64,000 nt of DNA, taken from the NCBI GenBank assembly GCA_963932145.1, contig OZ010571.1:111736505-111800504 (forward strand). The letters run 5' to 3'. Source of the stretch: Acanthosepion lycidas. Lineage: Eukaryota; Mollusca; Cephalopoda; Sepiida; Sepiidae. Below the pieces are notes generated by a model. It ran no database searches and was not told the origin of the DNA. It saw only the letters and a list, made by a program, of their open reading frames with translations. The translations under genes were made by a program, and so were the position numbers. Numbering within the stretch: position 1 is the stretch's first letter; each line of letters starts with the position of its first letter. This document shows positions 46,437 through 63,121 of this stretch, in pieces.

Positions 46437-46460
46437 TTGATAATGGCTATAGCCGAAAGC
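46437..46460 (+). ncRNA. Hammerhead-like motif, degenerate
   Basis: TTGATAA, then GGCTATAGCC (stem of three around TATA), then GAAA, in hammerhead order. The possible flanking stem (TCC with GGA) is only three pairs. Probably a decayed ribozyme of the Penelope-like end repeat. Confidence 0.45.
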
Positions 46461-46618
46461 GCTCGGAAATATAAAACATTTTGACAGTTCTTACACACCT
46501 TTGTCCAGAAAAGAAAGCTCTTGTTCGGACACAAGAAAAATAAAAGGCTTAACCGTAGTACATTGTCTGTCGTTTTTAATGAAACATTCATAATGGAAGG
46601 ATTGTTGCCTAAATATAC

Positions 46619-51871
<5,253 letters not shown>

Positions 51872-51908
51872 TACACACACATACACACACAAACACACAC
51901 ACACATAC

Positions 51909-51970
<62 letters not shown>

Positions 51971-52001
51971 GGGAGAGAGAGATAGATAGATAGATAGATA
52001 T

Positions 52002-52034
<33 letters not shown>

Positions 52035-52051
52035 AAGATAGATAGATAGAT
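51872..52051. repeat. (CA)n-(TA)n-(GA)n-(GATA)n compound microsatellite
   Basis: Four different arrays in series over about 180 bases. Confidence 0.97.
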
Positions 52052-52171
52052 ATCTTCTTAAAACCTTGTATTGTCAAACTGCATTCTTCACACTCTTCCG
52101 TGGAGTCATGTGGCCTAAAGTTTCTTATTAATTAATCTCTGAAGAAATTGCTCAGTATTCATTGCCATGTA

Positions 52172-52251
52172 TTAGGTTGGTGCAAAAATAATGTCGTTTT
52201 CTCACATGGTAACATATGTGAGAAAACGACATTATTTTTGCACCAACCTAA
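52172..52251. mobile_element. Mariner MITE, 80 bp (copy 4)
   Basis: Same TCTCACAT subtype as copies 1 and 3, exact 80 bp, perfect terminal repeats, TA on both sides. The least decayed of the four. It lies ten bases before a LINE fragment. Confidence 0.93.
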
Positions 52252-52261
52252 TAAAAAGAAT

Positions 52262-52502
52262 TGATATTACATATTTTAGACTTCTTAAAGGACATCTTTA
52301 TCTCATTAAATGACATCTTTCAGTCACTTAAGGCTTCGTTTAGGCTTTGGAAGGTGTCTTTCGATAATCCAATACATTTTCGGATATCTGTCTCATATTT
52401 TCCTTTGAATGTTATAACACTTCCCAGATGGTTAAATTTTTGTACTTCCTTTATTTTAAAATCTTTAATTTCTAGATCGCACCATCGTATGTGCCTGCTC
52501 AT
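52262..52502 (-). mobile_element. LINE fragment, post-RT block (minus strand)
   Basis: Minus strand reads EVQKFNHLGSVITFKGKYET, then DIRKCIGLSKDTFQSLNEAL and KMSFNEIKMS. It corresponds to VxxFxYLGSxIT, EIxxRIxxxKxxFxKLxxxL and KMSFKTKxxL of the same LINE group as the 31.8-kb piece. Only about 80 codons remain. Confidence 0.75.
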
Positions 52503-52543
52503 ACGGACCCATCTACTTTACGTATTAAACTTATATGGACTTG

Positions 52544-52545
<2 letters not shown>

Positions 52546-52617
<72 letters not shown>
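52546..52617. repeat. (TA)n microsatellite
   Basis: Pure TA array of 72 bases between the LINE scrap and the Penelope-like fragment. Confidence 0.97.
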
Positions 52618-52619
<2 letters not shown>

Positions 52620-52769
52620 TTCACTTATTTTATACTGATCCTTTCCAGTTGGCATATCACTTTCTTGTTGTGGAGAGGAAATTCATCAAGGAAGGGACCG
52701 TATGTTTTTTTATACAAATACTTTCGACCTTTTCTGAGATCAATTCTAAGATCTTCCATTACTATTATA

Positions 52770-53370
52770 GCAACAAAATACAATACGGAATGATCACTGG
52801 ATTGTATTTAAGAGCAATCATAATATCCTCACGACGAGGCGAAATATATTGAAAATATATTCAAGACCCTTCAATACCCTAACTTTCATATTTGATGCAA
52901 AACAAAATGTCAATAAAATGTTCCAAAATAGAAAACCTTTCCTTCCTGACAAACCAACGAATCAAATTAATATATTATTCTACCCTATAACTCTATCACA
53001 ACTACAACAGTAAAGAATTTATCTAAACTCAACATAAAATTTGTCACAACTACATCTAACACAATCAAAACTTAATCAATAAAAAATAGTAACAAGCTAA
53101 ATCAAGGAAGAGGTATTTACGTTATCAAGTGCAAGAATTGCCAGAATGGATACATTGGAGAAATCTCAAAAAGTTTAAACAAAGACTATATGAACACAAA
53201 AGGGACATTAAAAATAAAAATAAAAAAAACGGAAAAAACAACAACAAAAACACACAAAGCACATTGGCTGTTCATCGTAAGGAAACTGACCACAATTTTA
53301 ACATAGGGTATTCTACTTTGAATAATAGCGAAAGAAATACAACGAAAATGTCTGGAAAGTACCTTTGATC
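52770..53370 (+). mobile_element. Penelope-like retroelement fragment with GIY-YIG nuclease
   Basis: The plus strand starts with NKIQYGMITGLYLRAIIISS (about 52775-52835), the RIxSGLYLRALxICS block that follows the RT thumb in these elements. At 53112-53180 it reads GIYVIKCKNCQNGYIGEIS: the GIY and YIG motifs with the CxxC pair typical of Penelope-like nucleases. A further frame carries RLYEHKRDIKNKNKKN and then STLAVHRKETDHNFN (family LxxRLxEHxRDI...SALAxHxxETxHxFN). It is interrupted in several places and is inactive. The family differs from the 45.5-kb element, which has CPLRNC and a YIGxTTTxLSRRL nuclease. Confidence 0.85.
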
Positions 53371-53789
53371 GCTAGGTAAGCCACAGTAAATTTTCGTCCA
53401 GGCTCTTACAATGTATCAGTATTCTTGCTATATTTTCTCTTGTCACAATGTTGTATAGTCAGGAAGAAAGGTGATGAAGAGAAAAAGAATAAGAATACAG
53501 ATGAAATTGACTAGATTGAAAAAATATTGTTTAAAGAAAAACAAAAATATATTCTTTCAAAAAATTGGAAAATATCACTGTCTCTCGTTTCGAGCGCATG
53601 CGTAGACGTGGCAATATCAACAAAGCCCAGTCCAGTGAAATTCTGATGGCTGAAACGCGTCACAATGTTTTTTCAATTTGTCATACAATTTATGTGTGTG
53701 TGTATGTGTGTAATAATTTCACCACAAGCAAGTCGATAAAAAACAATAGCATGCAATGAGTTTCACTTAGTAAAAGCAAAAGAGAGGAC

Positions 53790-53851
<62 letters not shown>

Positions 53852-55379
53852 CAGGTTTCAAGGTCACAGAAGTTGACTAATGACATGGCATTTACAAATG
53901 TAATATGTCCACTCTTGCAAATATTCCAAACATCGCTTATTTTTTTTTTTTTAGAGAGTGGGGGTAAATCTTCTTAAAAAGTTACTAATAAAAAAAAGAC
54001 ACCATTCTTTTGTCCTATTTCAAAACCCAATCCCCGCTTATTAGATTTAAAAGAATGATACACAACCAGCTTATTTCAATCCACACAAACCATTCGAATA
54101 TATGTTTAAATATAGGTTTAACTGCATATGTCAATCGAAGATTAACAATAATAATTTCATGAAAATCTATTAACCAAATTCAAATTCTATCCTTGACTTT
54201 TGAGTACACTTTAGCAAAAATCCACTTGAGAATATTATGAAGCTATCTCTTCTCCATCGAGCTAGGTTTCAAATTGCATGGTAGTCCTGTAGAGATTCTT
54301 GTATAAAGAAGGATCTATAATGTAATAGATCCTGACCAGATATTTTGCCTTCAGACACTTTTTCAAATGCGAGAAGTGGAATCCCTGGTTTTCTACAAAT
54401 ATTTTCTTGGCAACGGCTCAGACGAGCTACTGTCCCTGGGGCCCCGACTGCATGAATTTTATGAATTGAAATCTAAGTCCACCCCGTTACAGTTGAAATA
54501 ACTAATTGCAGCCACTAATTCTACTCCAACTTTTTCTTTTCTCGCTGTAGAACTTCCTTGCATTTAATTGTTTCCCTGATAATTACAAAAAAATAATTTC
54601 ATTAGTCAGCATCTACTGTCATCTTGAATCCTGTTTAACGTTTGTCTTTTCCTCAATTCTTCCTATTCTGAATATCTTTCACTTTAACTCCCCAAAGCCT
54701 CCAGTGTCCTAGTAGAATTCACGCCATGCTTGTGTGGAAAGCATTTAAAACGTCTAAGCACACTTGGAAGGGCTACCAGAGAAAGTGAATGGAAATCTTA
54801 ATTCTAAATTGTGGCGAAAGTAACGGGAAAACAGTCCACTATATTTCCAAAAACACACAATTCGCTGACAATTTGGAAAATAAAGGTATGGAGAGCAATG
54901 AACATCAATGATAAGGATAGATATGATGTTTAAAAAAAGTTTATATGTATGCGAATATAGAGTGACGCATTTAATTTGAAAACTGAAAGTAATATATAAT
55001 ACATCGAACCGTAGAAAATGAATGAAATAAAAAAGAAAGGAGGGATGCATCATTAGATAAAATCTGAAAGAAATAATGAGCACTAACTAAAGAGAAAAAT
55101 AATGTAGGAAGAATTGTTGATAGCAATCAGTTTAATGAAACAAAATCCATAAAAAAAGATGTAAGAATATATGAGGTTATAAATAGAAGATAGGTCTATG
55201 ATCGTAAATAAAAAAAAAAGATTAACAAAAGAATCGGGAAGGACAAAAAAAATACGGAAATAGTTAAATATAAAGTGGAAATTTTCTTCTAAAATTTGCA
55301 ATGATCCCATGCGTTAGAATCTTTCATATTTTCCCAAATTAAAATAACTGTTAAGAACGGACAAGCACACACGTACACA
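53371..55379. other. No gene recognised
   Basis: Contains the AAT array at 53789. The region 54240-54500 is less AT-rich but has no family match. Confidence 0.4.
53789..53849. repeat. (AAT)n microsatellite
   Basis: About 20 trinucleotide units. Confidence 0.97.
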
Positions 55380-55391
55380 CCCACACACACA

Positions 55392-55459
<68 letters not shown>
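55380..55459. repeat. (CA)n-(TA)n-(TG)n microsatellite
   Basis: CA left, TA middle, TG right, so it is an inverted-repeat-like array. Confidence 0.96.
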
Positions 55460-55461
<2 letters not shown>

Positions 55462-55761
55462 CACTAACCAGGAATCGTCTCTCAGATATGAAGGGTAAAA
55501 ACAACAAGGGTCGCAGCAAAGTTGACTGAATGATTTTGTGCAGAAAAAATAGGCAAAAAATAGATTTGTGACTGCTTGATATGCAAACTAATAAAAAATA
55601 ATGAAAAGGGGAAGGGCTTATGTAGAATATGAGAAAGGACAGATAGAAAAATAGACATGAGATAGTTGAACAGAGATGTAAAGAAAAAATTGCATGACAA
55701 AAGGTGAGGTTTATGAATATTTCTATAAATACACTGCGATAAAAAAACACATACACGCCCG
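55460..55761. other. No gene recognised
   Basis: AT-rich spacer between two microsatellites. Frames on the minus strand extend from the arrays and are not genes. Confidence 0.5.
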
Positions 55762-55786
55762 TGCACACACACAAAAACACACACAC

Positions 55787-55858
<72 letters not shown>
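55762..55858. repeat. (CA)n/(TA)n microsatellite
   Basis: CA-rich left part, TA from about 55788. Confidence 0.96.
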
Positions 55859-55864
55859 GAATAC

Positions 55865-56193
55865 TAGGTGGGTATAGATGGAATAAACTTCCAGTAACCA
55901 AAAGCAATATTTTTAAAAAAAGTGCTCAATAGAGAGTAGATCGAATAATATTTATTTAAAAATTATAACGTAAGTATGTTATAATATCGCTAAAAAAAAT
56001 AGCCATTTTGTTTCAACACTTCCGGTGTCTTGTCCCATGATGGTTTTACAAGTAAAATGAAGAGTTTTTCAAAAGTTTAAACTCTTTAAAAAAACCTTTA
56101 TTTTACTTGCAACGCCATAACTTGACAAGACACCATATGTGTTGGAGCAAATGTCTATTTCTATAGTAATGTCATGACATATGTTTTAATTTT

Positions 56194-56195
<2 letters not shown>
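55865..56195. repeat. Palindromic repeat P1 (copy 2) with an inner palindrome
   Basis: Matches 13315-13560: GTGCTCAATAGAGAGTAGA, AAAATAGCCATTTTGTTTC and AACACTTCCGGTGTCTTGTC on the left, with GACAAGACACC and GTGTTGG on the right. Copy 2 is longer because a second inverted repeat sits at its centre, CAAGTAAAAT...ATTTTACTTG (56049-56112). Both sides border (TA)n. Confidence 0.6.

Positions 56196-56196
<1 letters not shown>

Positions 56197-56235
<39 letters not shown>
56197..56235. repeat. (TA)n microsatellite
   Basis: Pure TA array directly after repeat P1. Confidence 0.95.
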
Positions 56236-56237
<2 letters not shown>

Positions 56238-56490
56238 ATTAGTATTAGTAATAATCTCTCCGGTATAAGAAACTAATCTCGTTCGGAAAACCAATACCAA
56301 AGGGAAAAAAAGGTATAAAAAATAAAGAACCAAATACATGTACGTTAGCCGAAAATAATTGTCCAGCATGCAAGTTCAAAGCACCCCCCCCATCCCCCCC
56401 AAAAAAAAACGATACGAGTACGCAAAACAGCTAAATAAAGTGCTCAATACAGTAAGTAGAACAGACCTAGTTAAGCTTAGAGAGCCAGAC

Positions 56491-56563
56491 AAACCTACCG
56501 AGGTTTAACCTAAGCATATAATCCTTCCCTGACGTACCGCTTAGGCGAAACCTCGGTAGGTTT
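56491..56563. repeat. Hairpin repeat with 25-bp arms
   Basis: AAACCTACCGAGGTTTAACC and TAAGC (56491-56515) pair with GCTTAGGCGAAACCTCGGTA and GGTTT (56539-56563), one mismatch position. Weaker pairing extends outward (AGTTAA...TTTAACT, about 56470-56576). Likely a MITE-like element. Confidence 0.8.
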
Positions 56564-56676
56564 ATCAGGTTTAACTATATATATATATATATATACACTC
56601 ATACAGTTTACTTAGTGAATATATTTTCAAAGGAATTAATATATTGTCTATTCTATTCTCGTTGATATATATTCAT

Positions 56677-56679
<3 letters not shown>

Positions 56680-56763
<84 letters not shown>

Positions 56764-56764
56764 C
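56680..56764. repeat. (CA)n/(TA)n microsatellite
   Basis: CA to about 56735, then TA. Confidence 0.97.
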
Positions 56765-56934
56765 TAAAGAGGCAGAGACATATATAATTCTCATTAGTAC
56801 ACAGCCTCGCCCAAAAATTTAAATAATTTAAGATATGAATATCTGAGTAACTAGATATCCTAGGCAAACGAAATAAAACGGGCTTTATGTTGAACAATAA
56901 AAGATGTATTTATCAAAATTCGAACAAAATATTC

Positions 56935-57270
56935 ACTGGGATGCAGATTTTATAACCAGTTTCATAAATCTTACCAAATGTTCAATATGCGAACCACCTG
57001 TAACCCGACACACGTCAAGTCGGTAGTCCAGCTCTTTCTAAACACACTGCAGCATGACTTGCATAGCATTCTCCAGGGCATCAGAGATTCTGTACTTAAC
57101 TTCCTCTAAGCCTGTAGAAAGAGAAGTATAGAGACTTGTTCCCAAAGCTTTGTAGAAAAAAAAATCACAAGGTGTCAACTCAGTTGAACACAGTATCCAT
57201 TTCAATAGCACAATGTTATTACTTATGGCACGCGCGATCCATTTTCCTTGTAGATTCTCATTGACATGAG
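56935..57270 (-). mobile_element. IS630-Tc1-mariner transposase relic, C-terminal part
   Basis: Minus strand, right to left: ENLQGKWIAR, then STELTPCDFFFYKALGTSLY (family RSPDLTPCDFFLWGYLKSxVY), then LEEVKYRISDALENAMQVML, then KELDYRLDVCRVTGGSHIEH (family ELxYRLDxCRxTxGxHIEH) and a stop near 56940. It covers the last catalytic residue (the D of TPCDFF) and the C terminus, about 110 codons, with one stop inside (near 57040). Terminal repeats were not found, so the element edges are open. Confidence 0.8.
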
Positions 57271-58114
<844 letters not shown>

Positions 58115-58143
58115 AAGATATTTTATACTTATACATTCTTTTT

Positions 58144-58344
58144 ATAGATTCAAATATTTAAGTAAATGTCTGTTTATAATAAATAGTATTGAACAACATT
58201 TACCGGCCTGCTGAATGTCTGGTAAATTTTCATTCGGAGGACGAATAATTTCTATGAAAATTTCTCGGACATTCAGGCCGGTAAATGCTGTTTAATACTG
58301 TTTGTTATAAACAGAACATTTACTTAAATATTTGTATCTATATA
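58144..58344. repeat. Two SINE tails in inverted orientation
   Basis: The right half (58235-58344, plus) matches the 11235-11340 SINE tail: CGGAGGA junction, TTTCTATGAAAATT, AGGCCGGTAAATG, and TTACTTAAATATTTGTATC. The left half (58144-58238, minus) is the same sequence inverted, with only the last bases of the tRNA-like head kept. The unit can fold into a hairpin with arms of about 90 bases. Confidence 0.8.
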
Positions 58345-58478
58345 GATATGGCTTCTCCAGAAACAGATGAATCTCTGGCAGATTCAATTCCCGGTGGGAA
58401 TTATTATACGTAAGCCTTCATTTTTTCTCCCGTTTTCACTCTGCTTGTGTAGATATGTGCTACATTTTATCCGTGTGG

Positions 58479-58480
<2 letters not shown>

Positions 58481-58514
<34 letters not shown>
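58481..58514. repeat. (TA)n microsatellite
   Basis: Pure TA array. Confidence 0.95.
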
Positions 58515-58516
<2 letters not shown>

Positions 58517-58982
58517 CTTAGTGGTACTAAACTCTGTCTGAGAAACACTGATTTTCTTTAAGCTATTCCATTCCTCTGTGAAAGACGATGTTATAATATC
58601 AGGGCGATAATAATGCCTATAATTGGAGAAATGCTAATGGGAGAATAAATCTGTCTTCCATAGGTCACCAATTATCTGATTCAGTCCGTTGTGACATGAT
58701 GTTATCGACCTCCTTTATCCATAAAGCACCCAAACAACACTTGCACACGGAAAACTCTATTGCTTCTCTGGTATAAGTTTGAAAAGCTGTATTTGAAATT
58801 AAAAAATAGCATTATTTTTACAGACTGCTTTAAATTATACTAAATATCTCTTAGTTTGGGATGAGAATAGTTTATCCCGATGATTAAATACAGGGATTGG
58901 TTCTAAATTCACATAAAATTATTGTATATAGATGTAATGAAGTATAGCCACATATTACGAATGAAAGCACGAGAGTGAATCT
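58515..58982. other. No gene recognised
   Basis: Nothing assignable. Confidence 0.45.
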
Positions 58983-58988
58983 CTAATA

Positions 58989-59066
58989 CACTGATTCCCA
59001 ACCACCATGCCGTGGCACACTAATGTGCCGCAAAATCATCTTACGTGTGCCGCGAAATATTGCCAT

Positions 59067-59129
<63 letters not shown>

Positions 59130-59638
59130 CTGTGTGTGTCTGTGTGTGTTCGTGTGCGCATGTGTGTGTGTAAGTAGTAATGGTGCAGTGTTAATATATA
59201 TAAATGAATAAATATTAAACTTTTTGTCCCACATACGCTAAAATTTTTTTACCAGTTTTATTGCCATTTTCTGCTTCTTATTTATGAGCATTAGGCTTCT
59301 CAATCCTAAATAACTTCAAAAATAAGAATCAAGGAAGACTACGCTAAACTGAGCAAGAAAAAAATGAGGGTCTGCTTATCGCACATTCGATCAAACATTG
59401 AAGAAATCACGATAAAAGCAGGAGGCACAGGTTCACACTAAATAAACTTCACAAATATTTGACTAGAAATATTGAAATAAAGTCAGTTCAAATTTGTCCG
59501 TGTATTTTGTTAAAAAAATATGCTTTTATTTCATAAAATTTAAATATATACATTTTAAAAATTTTGCTTAGTGGGCCGTGATATTTTCATTTGTTGCTAG
59601 GTGTGCCGTTACTTAAATAGTTTAAGAAACACTAAAAC
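58989..59638. mobile_element. Non-autonomous hAT element
   Basis: Left end CACTGATTCCCAACC followed by GTGGCACACTAATGTGCCGC and CGTGTGCCGCG. Right end (complement) AGTGTTTCTTAAAC followed by AACGGCACACC. Both are the hAT-type ends with inner GGCACAC repeats known from ZBED-like families. The 8-mer CTAATACA occurs at 58983-58990 and again at 59639-59646, consistent with the 8-bp duplication of hAT, although it overlaps the expected first two bases of the left end. Interior is AT-rich, holds a TA/TG array and encodes nothing recognised. Confidence 0.75.
59069..59171. repeat. (TA)n/(TG)n microsatellite inside the hAT element
   Basis: TA to 59118, then TG with TCTG and CGTGCGCA variants. Confidence 0.96.
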
Positions 59639-59646
59639 CTAATACA

Positions 59647-60119
59647 GAAGATTACATTATGAACTACGAACGTCGTAATTTACTGTTGGCTATCGTGTGT
59701 GCGCGTAGCCTCAGTCCTTCACCTGAACGTAAACCTATAAGAGACGGCGCATCTCCTTTATGGGGTGGGTGTTTACATATCTGTGATTTAGCTTTTCTCG
59801 ATCTTGCATTCGACGTGTAGCTGTCATAATCACATAGGTCTGAACACGGTGTCCAGGATGACATCTGACAGGTCATTACTGCACCTGTCTTCTGTAAATG
59901 AAACTGAGTGTGAGGTCTATTACGTCATCATGAAGAAGGCTGCAAGGTACAAGTCCGAATATATTTTATCATAATTAAACGAATATTACAGTATTAATAT
60001 AAGATTAAATCTAGCCTCAAAATTTCACATTTGAAGCTAACTTTTAAGAAATGAAGGCATTAACGTTACAGTTTATTGCACCCATCTAATTCCATTTAAG
60101 ATATGTGTAAAGATAATCA
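59647..60119. other. No gene recognised
   Basis: 59680-59890 is less AT-rich and repeat-like, but I cannot assign it. A minus-strand frame there is unsupported. Confidence 0.4.
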
Positions 60120-60930
60120 GCTGACCTCTCTTTCGATCTAACGCTAACTTTCCAGTGGAGAAATATGACTGGTTACTCTCAATACCTCTAAAACCAAACT
60201 GGTTACTTTCTATCACCGCCGATCATAACCCGGAAATACCGCCAGTCACAATGAACGGGTGCATTAAAGGGATACTTAGCATCAAACTCGAACCCGATCT
60301 CAAGTGGAACCCTTACGTATGAGCCATCACTAAAGATGCAGGTAAAATGATTGGCTCCCTGTGACATTCTAGTAAGTACCTAACATCATGCTATTCTCTA
60401 CCTTTATAAGAGACAGATCAGGTCAAAAAGGAAGTACCGTTGCCATATCTGGGCAGGGTCAACACAGACCTCTCTTTCCAGTGTTGATAGATTTCAAAAT
60501 CGTCTCCGAATTCTAGGAGAAGAATTATTTTCTACACTCCAACCTCTCACTCACAGACGTGAGGTGGCGAGTCTCTCACTGTTTCCTCATTACTACCATG
60601 GAAATGCTGGGAAGAACAGCATCTCCTAGATCCACCAGGTCTGGCATTCACGACTAGGACCCGCCATGCCATTTATATATTAGCAACCATCCGCATTCCA
60701 TCCGTTTTCCATCGGCGAGAAGTTCAATGTCAAACAGCTTCTTCCCACCAACCACTGCCCTATAGAAGACCCCCAAAGAGGATGTTTCCCCGAGCACTAC
60801 AATGTTAACCTGTTCAAGTCAGCCATTATCTTCTCGTATCCATATAAACTACCCCTTAACATAATCCACTACCTCGAGTGGGACCCGGGTCTTGTACAGG
60901 GTGACACTTACTGTAAAAAGAGAATAAAAG
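60120..60930 (+). mobile_element. Jockey-like LINE 3' end
   Basis: Plus-strand blocks in order: SKTKLVTFYHRRS-like remains (60190-60220), LKLEPDLKWNPYV (60285), SLSSxDRFQNRLRILGEELF-like remains (60480-60530), LQPLSHRREVASLSLF-type remains (60540-60590) with HYYHGNAGKNS, TRTRHAIYILAT (60655-60690), and PQRGCFPEHYNVNLFKSA (60770-60825), with the tail LEWDPGLVQG. These are the known post-RT blocks of a Jockey-like family, interrupted by many stops and frame changes. The RT active site is not included. The same family occurs at 25.5 and 38.0 kb. Confidence 0.8.
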
Positions 60931-61386
60931 AAAGGTCTTAAGTAGCTAAACCTTTCCAGGGAGCTAACTAAAAGTAAAGGAAATAAATGAAAGATTTAAG
61001 AGCGGTTAAAAAAGCCTTTAAAATAATGAAGAGAATATATGTCTAGTACCATAAAGAATATACACAAGTGAGAAAGACAGGCAGAAAGATATAAATATTA
61101 CAAGAAATCAAAGAAAAATACGGACACTTAACTTTTAACTGGTGAGGCGTTTATTTTTTATATATACATTCTACATTTATGACTTGTCTTTATAAATGTC
61201 GGTAAATCACAACATCAAGAAAGGGTATTCCTTAAAACAGCAGAAAAGCCATGATTTATCTTTCGCAGACACATTTATTCCTAATTCACAAATTTTATTT
61301 GTCAGTTTTGTGAAATTAGCCATTTTGATCGTTTGTCAACATTCTGTCACAATATCTTTGGATACATTTATAGGCCAAAAACATGA

Positions 61387-61420
<34 letters not shown>

Positions 61421-62268
61421 GGGAGGAAAGGTTATTATAAAATCTATATGTCACATAAATGGTATGTCATTGAATGACAAAATAGAAAAAACTTGTGTTA
61501 CCTTTTGTCCTTCAAAAGTCTACTTGAGATTGAATAACGTTTTTATCGATGGGATCCTATATATGTATTAGGTGGGAACAAAATACCAACAAATGTCGAT
61601 TATAATTATATTTCCAGAGAAATCCGTGGTCGATAAACATTTTTAAGTTTCTCCTGTCTAAGTGCCCAAGAAAGCTGACCCCAGTAAGCCTCATATCGCA
61701 TTTCCTGTTTTTATTTTTTTTTGTTTAAATAGACTATGATAGCAGCAGTTTCTTTATTAAATATTCGCAATGGCGTGGACCTAGATTTACCGTGGGTAAC
61801 TCGAAAATTAGCCCACGTTTTGTAGATTTTTACATTAATTAACTACTTTAACTTCTAATTAAAAGTCTTTTCATTATGTTGGAATTATGGTCAGGCTAGT
61901 TACGGCAAATGCACTGAGGGTGTTGATTCGTGAAAGATTTCATTTGTGTTTATATGTACATTTATTCAAATTCCTAGATTTAACTTATATGTATATTTCT
62001 TGCGTGTGGCATTTATACAATATATTAAGATTAATGAAGTAAGATTGGCTGTGCATCTAGACCAATCGGACGTCAGAATTTAAAATGTAAAATTTATGTT
62101 TAAGCGGCCACGTATCTTCAGAATTTTTCTTAATGTATAATTATAACCTATGCGTGTGTGTATTTAATCACCTCTTCCTACGTATTTATGATAACATAAA
62201 TAAAGAATTATTAAGACTGAATAAATTATTTTCTAGGGTCAAAACGCTTTATATATGATTTTTTTCGC
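60931..62268. other. No gene recognised
   Basis: Contains an ATCT array at 61387-61420, otherwise nothing assignable. Confidence 0.4.
61387..61420. repeat. (ATCT)n microsatellite
   Basis: Tetranucleotide array of about eight units. Confidence 0.96.
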
Positions 62269-62292
62269 TCTCTCTCTTTCTCTGTCTCTCTG

Positions 62293-62334
<42 letters not shown>
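62269..62334. repeat. (CT)n/(TA)n microsatellite
   Basis: CT with TGTCTC variants, then TA. Confidence 0.95.
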
Positions 62335-62461
62335 AATTTTTAAAGTTAAAAGTTCTACATGTTATTGATTATTAAAGCTCTATATTTTATTTGTATTCTT
62401 ACTTATATTTTTTCTCGCGTATATTGAGCACTTTTTAATACTACTGTTTCCTTGTCTTATA

Positions 62462-62530
62462 CAGGCCGCAAATGCGTCTAGTATGAAATAGCCTGTCGCC
62501 TCTGAGTGTTGACTTCAATGTTCACTTTTA
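62462..62530 (-). repeat. Dispersed repeat D1 (copy 2, inverted)
   Basis: Complement of 11437-11515: CAGGCCGCAAATGCGTCTAG, TGAAATAGCCTGTCGCC and TCTGAGTGTTGACTTCAAT. Followed by TATTGAGCAC-type sequence also present near 46905. Confidence 0.75.
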
Positions 62531-62609
62531 TATTTATATTTACATACGCTCTGTCTCTGATATTGAGCACTTTATCCCATAAATATTGCACACCCTAAAA
62601 CTATATTTC

Positions 62610-62612
<3 letters not shown>

Positions 62613-62654
<42 letters not shown>
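62613..62654. repeat. (TA)n microsatellite
   Basis: Pure TA array. Confidence 0.95.
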
Positions 62655-62656
<2 letters not shown>

Positions 62657-62979
62657 ACTTGTTAGCTAGCTATGTCACTGCAGTATTATCACTAGGAAAT
62701 TCTGTCGTATTGCGAGAAAATAATTTTATTTTATTTTACTGGTGGGTGTTTTATATATGGGAGTGGAGGTTGGAACTCCCTCCCCACGAACAATGATTTC
62801 ATTTGTCCTTATTACACACTCTACAGCTTATCGCCAGTTTGGCAAAAATGACTCTAACATGAAAGTTCATTACAATCAGTTAAATGTCAGTGAATTTCTC
62901 TACACGGAATGATTCACCAACGGACATTCACTGATGATTATTGAATGTTTACGGAGGGAAATCTGTGATGATATTGTAG

Positions 62980-63121
62980 ATATCATGTGAGATTTAGCTT
63001 ATAATATTTATACGATATTATATTATAAATCAATATTAAAATATTATTAGCATAATATAATCATATTATACTTAACTGATAATATCGTATAAATATTATA
63101 AGCTGAATCTCACACGATATA
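62980..63121. mobile_element. Palindromic MITE-like element, about 140 bp
   Basis: Left arm GTGAGATTTAGCTTATAATA and TTTATACGATATTA (62988-63021). Right arm TAATATCGTATAAATATTAT and AAGCTGAATCTCAC (63080-63113). Pairing extends to the ATATCATG/CACGATAT outer ends. One mismatch in the inner 34 positions. AT-rich centre, no coding. Confidence 0.8.

Larger units (their letters stand above)
45541..46600 (+). mobile_element. Penelope-like retroelement with inverted ends
   Basis: Two inverted copies of a roughly 180-bp end sequence bracket the element: left 45541-45725 (minus orientation), right 46411-46587 (plus). They share AACGACAGACA/TGTCTGTCGTT, GAACAAGAGCTTTCTTTTCT and GGAAATATAAAACATT. The plus-strand interior reads IIKKYITPIDPNKKIKLIIY, then YKKFKTANLILKNN (the linker after RT) and IIYDFKCPLRNC, then NNYIGYTTTCLSRRLTLHLS, then SSIVTHLN. 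This is the GIY-YIG nuclease with the Cys pair that marks Penelope-like elements. The RT core is missing (5' truncated) and the nuclease part is interrupted, so the copy is inactive. Each outer side is a (TA)n array. The end repeats carry a hammerhead-like motif. Confidence 0.85.
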
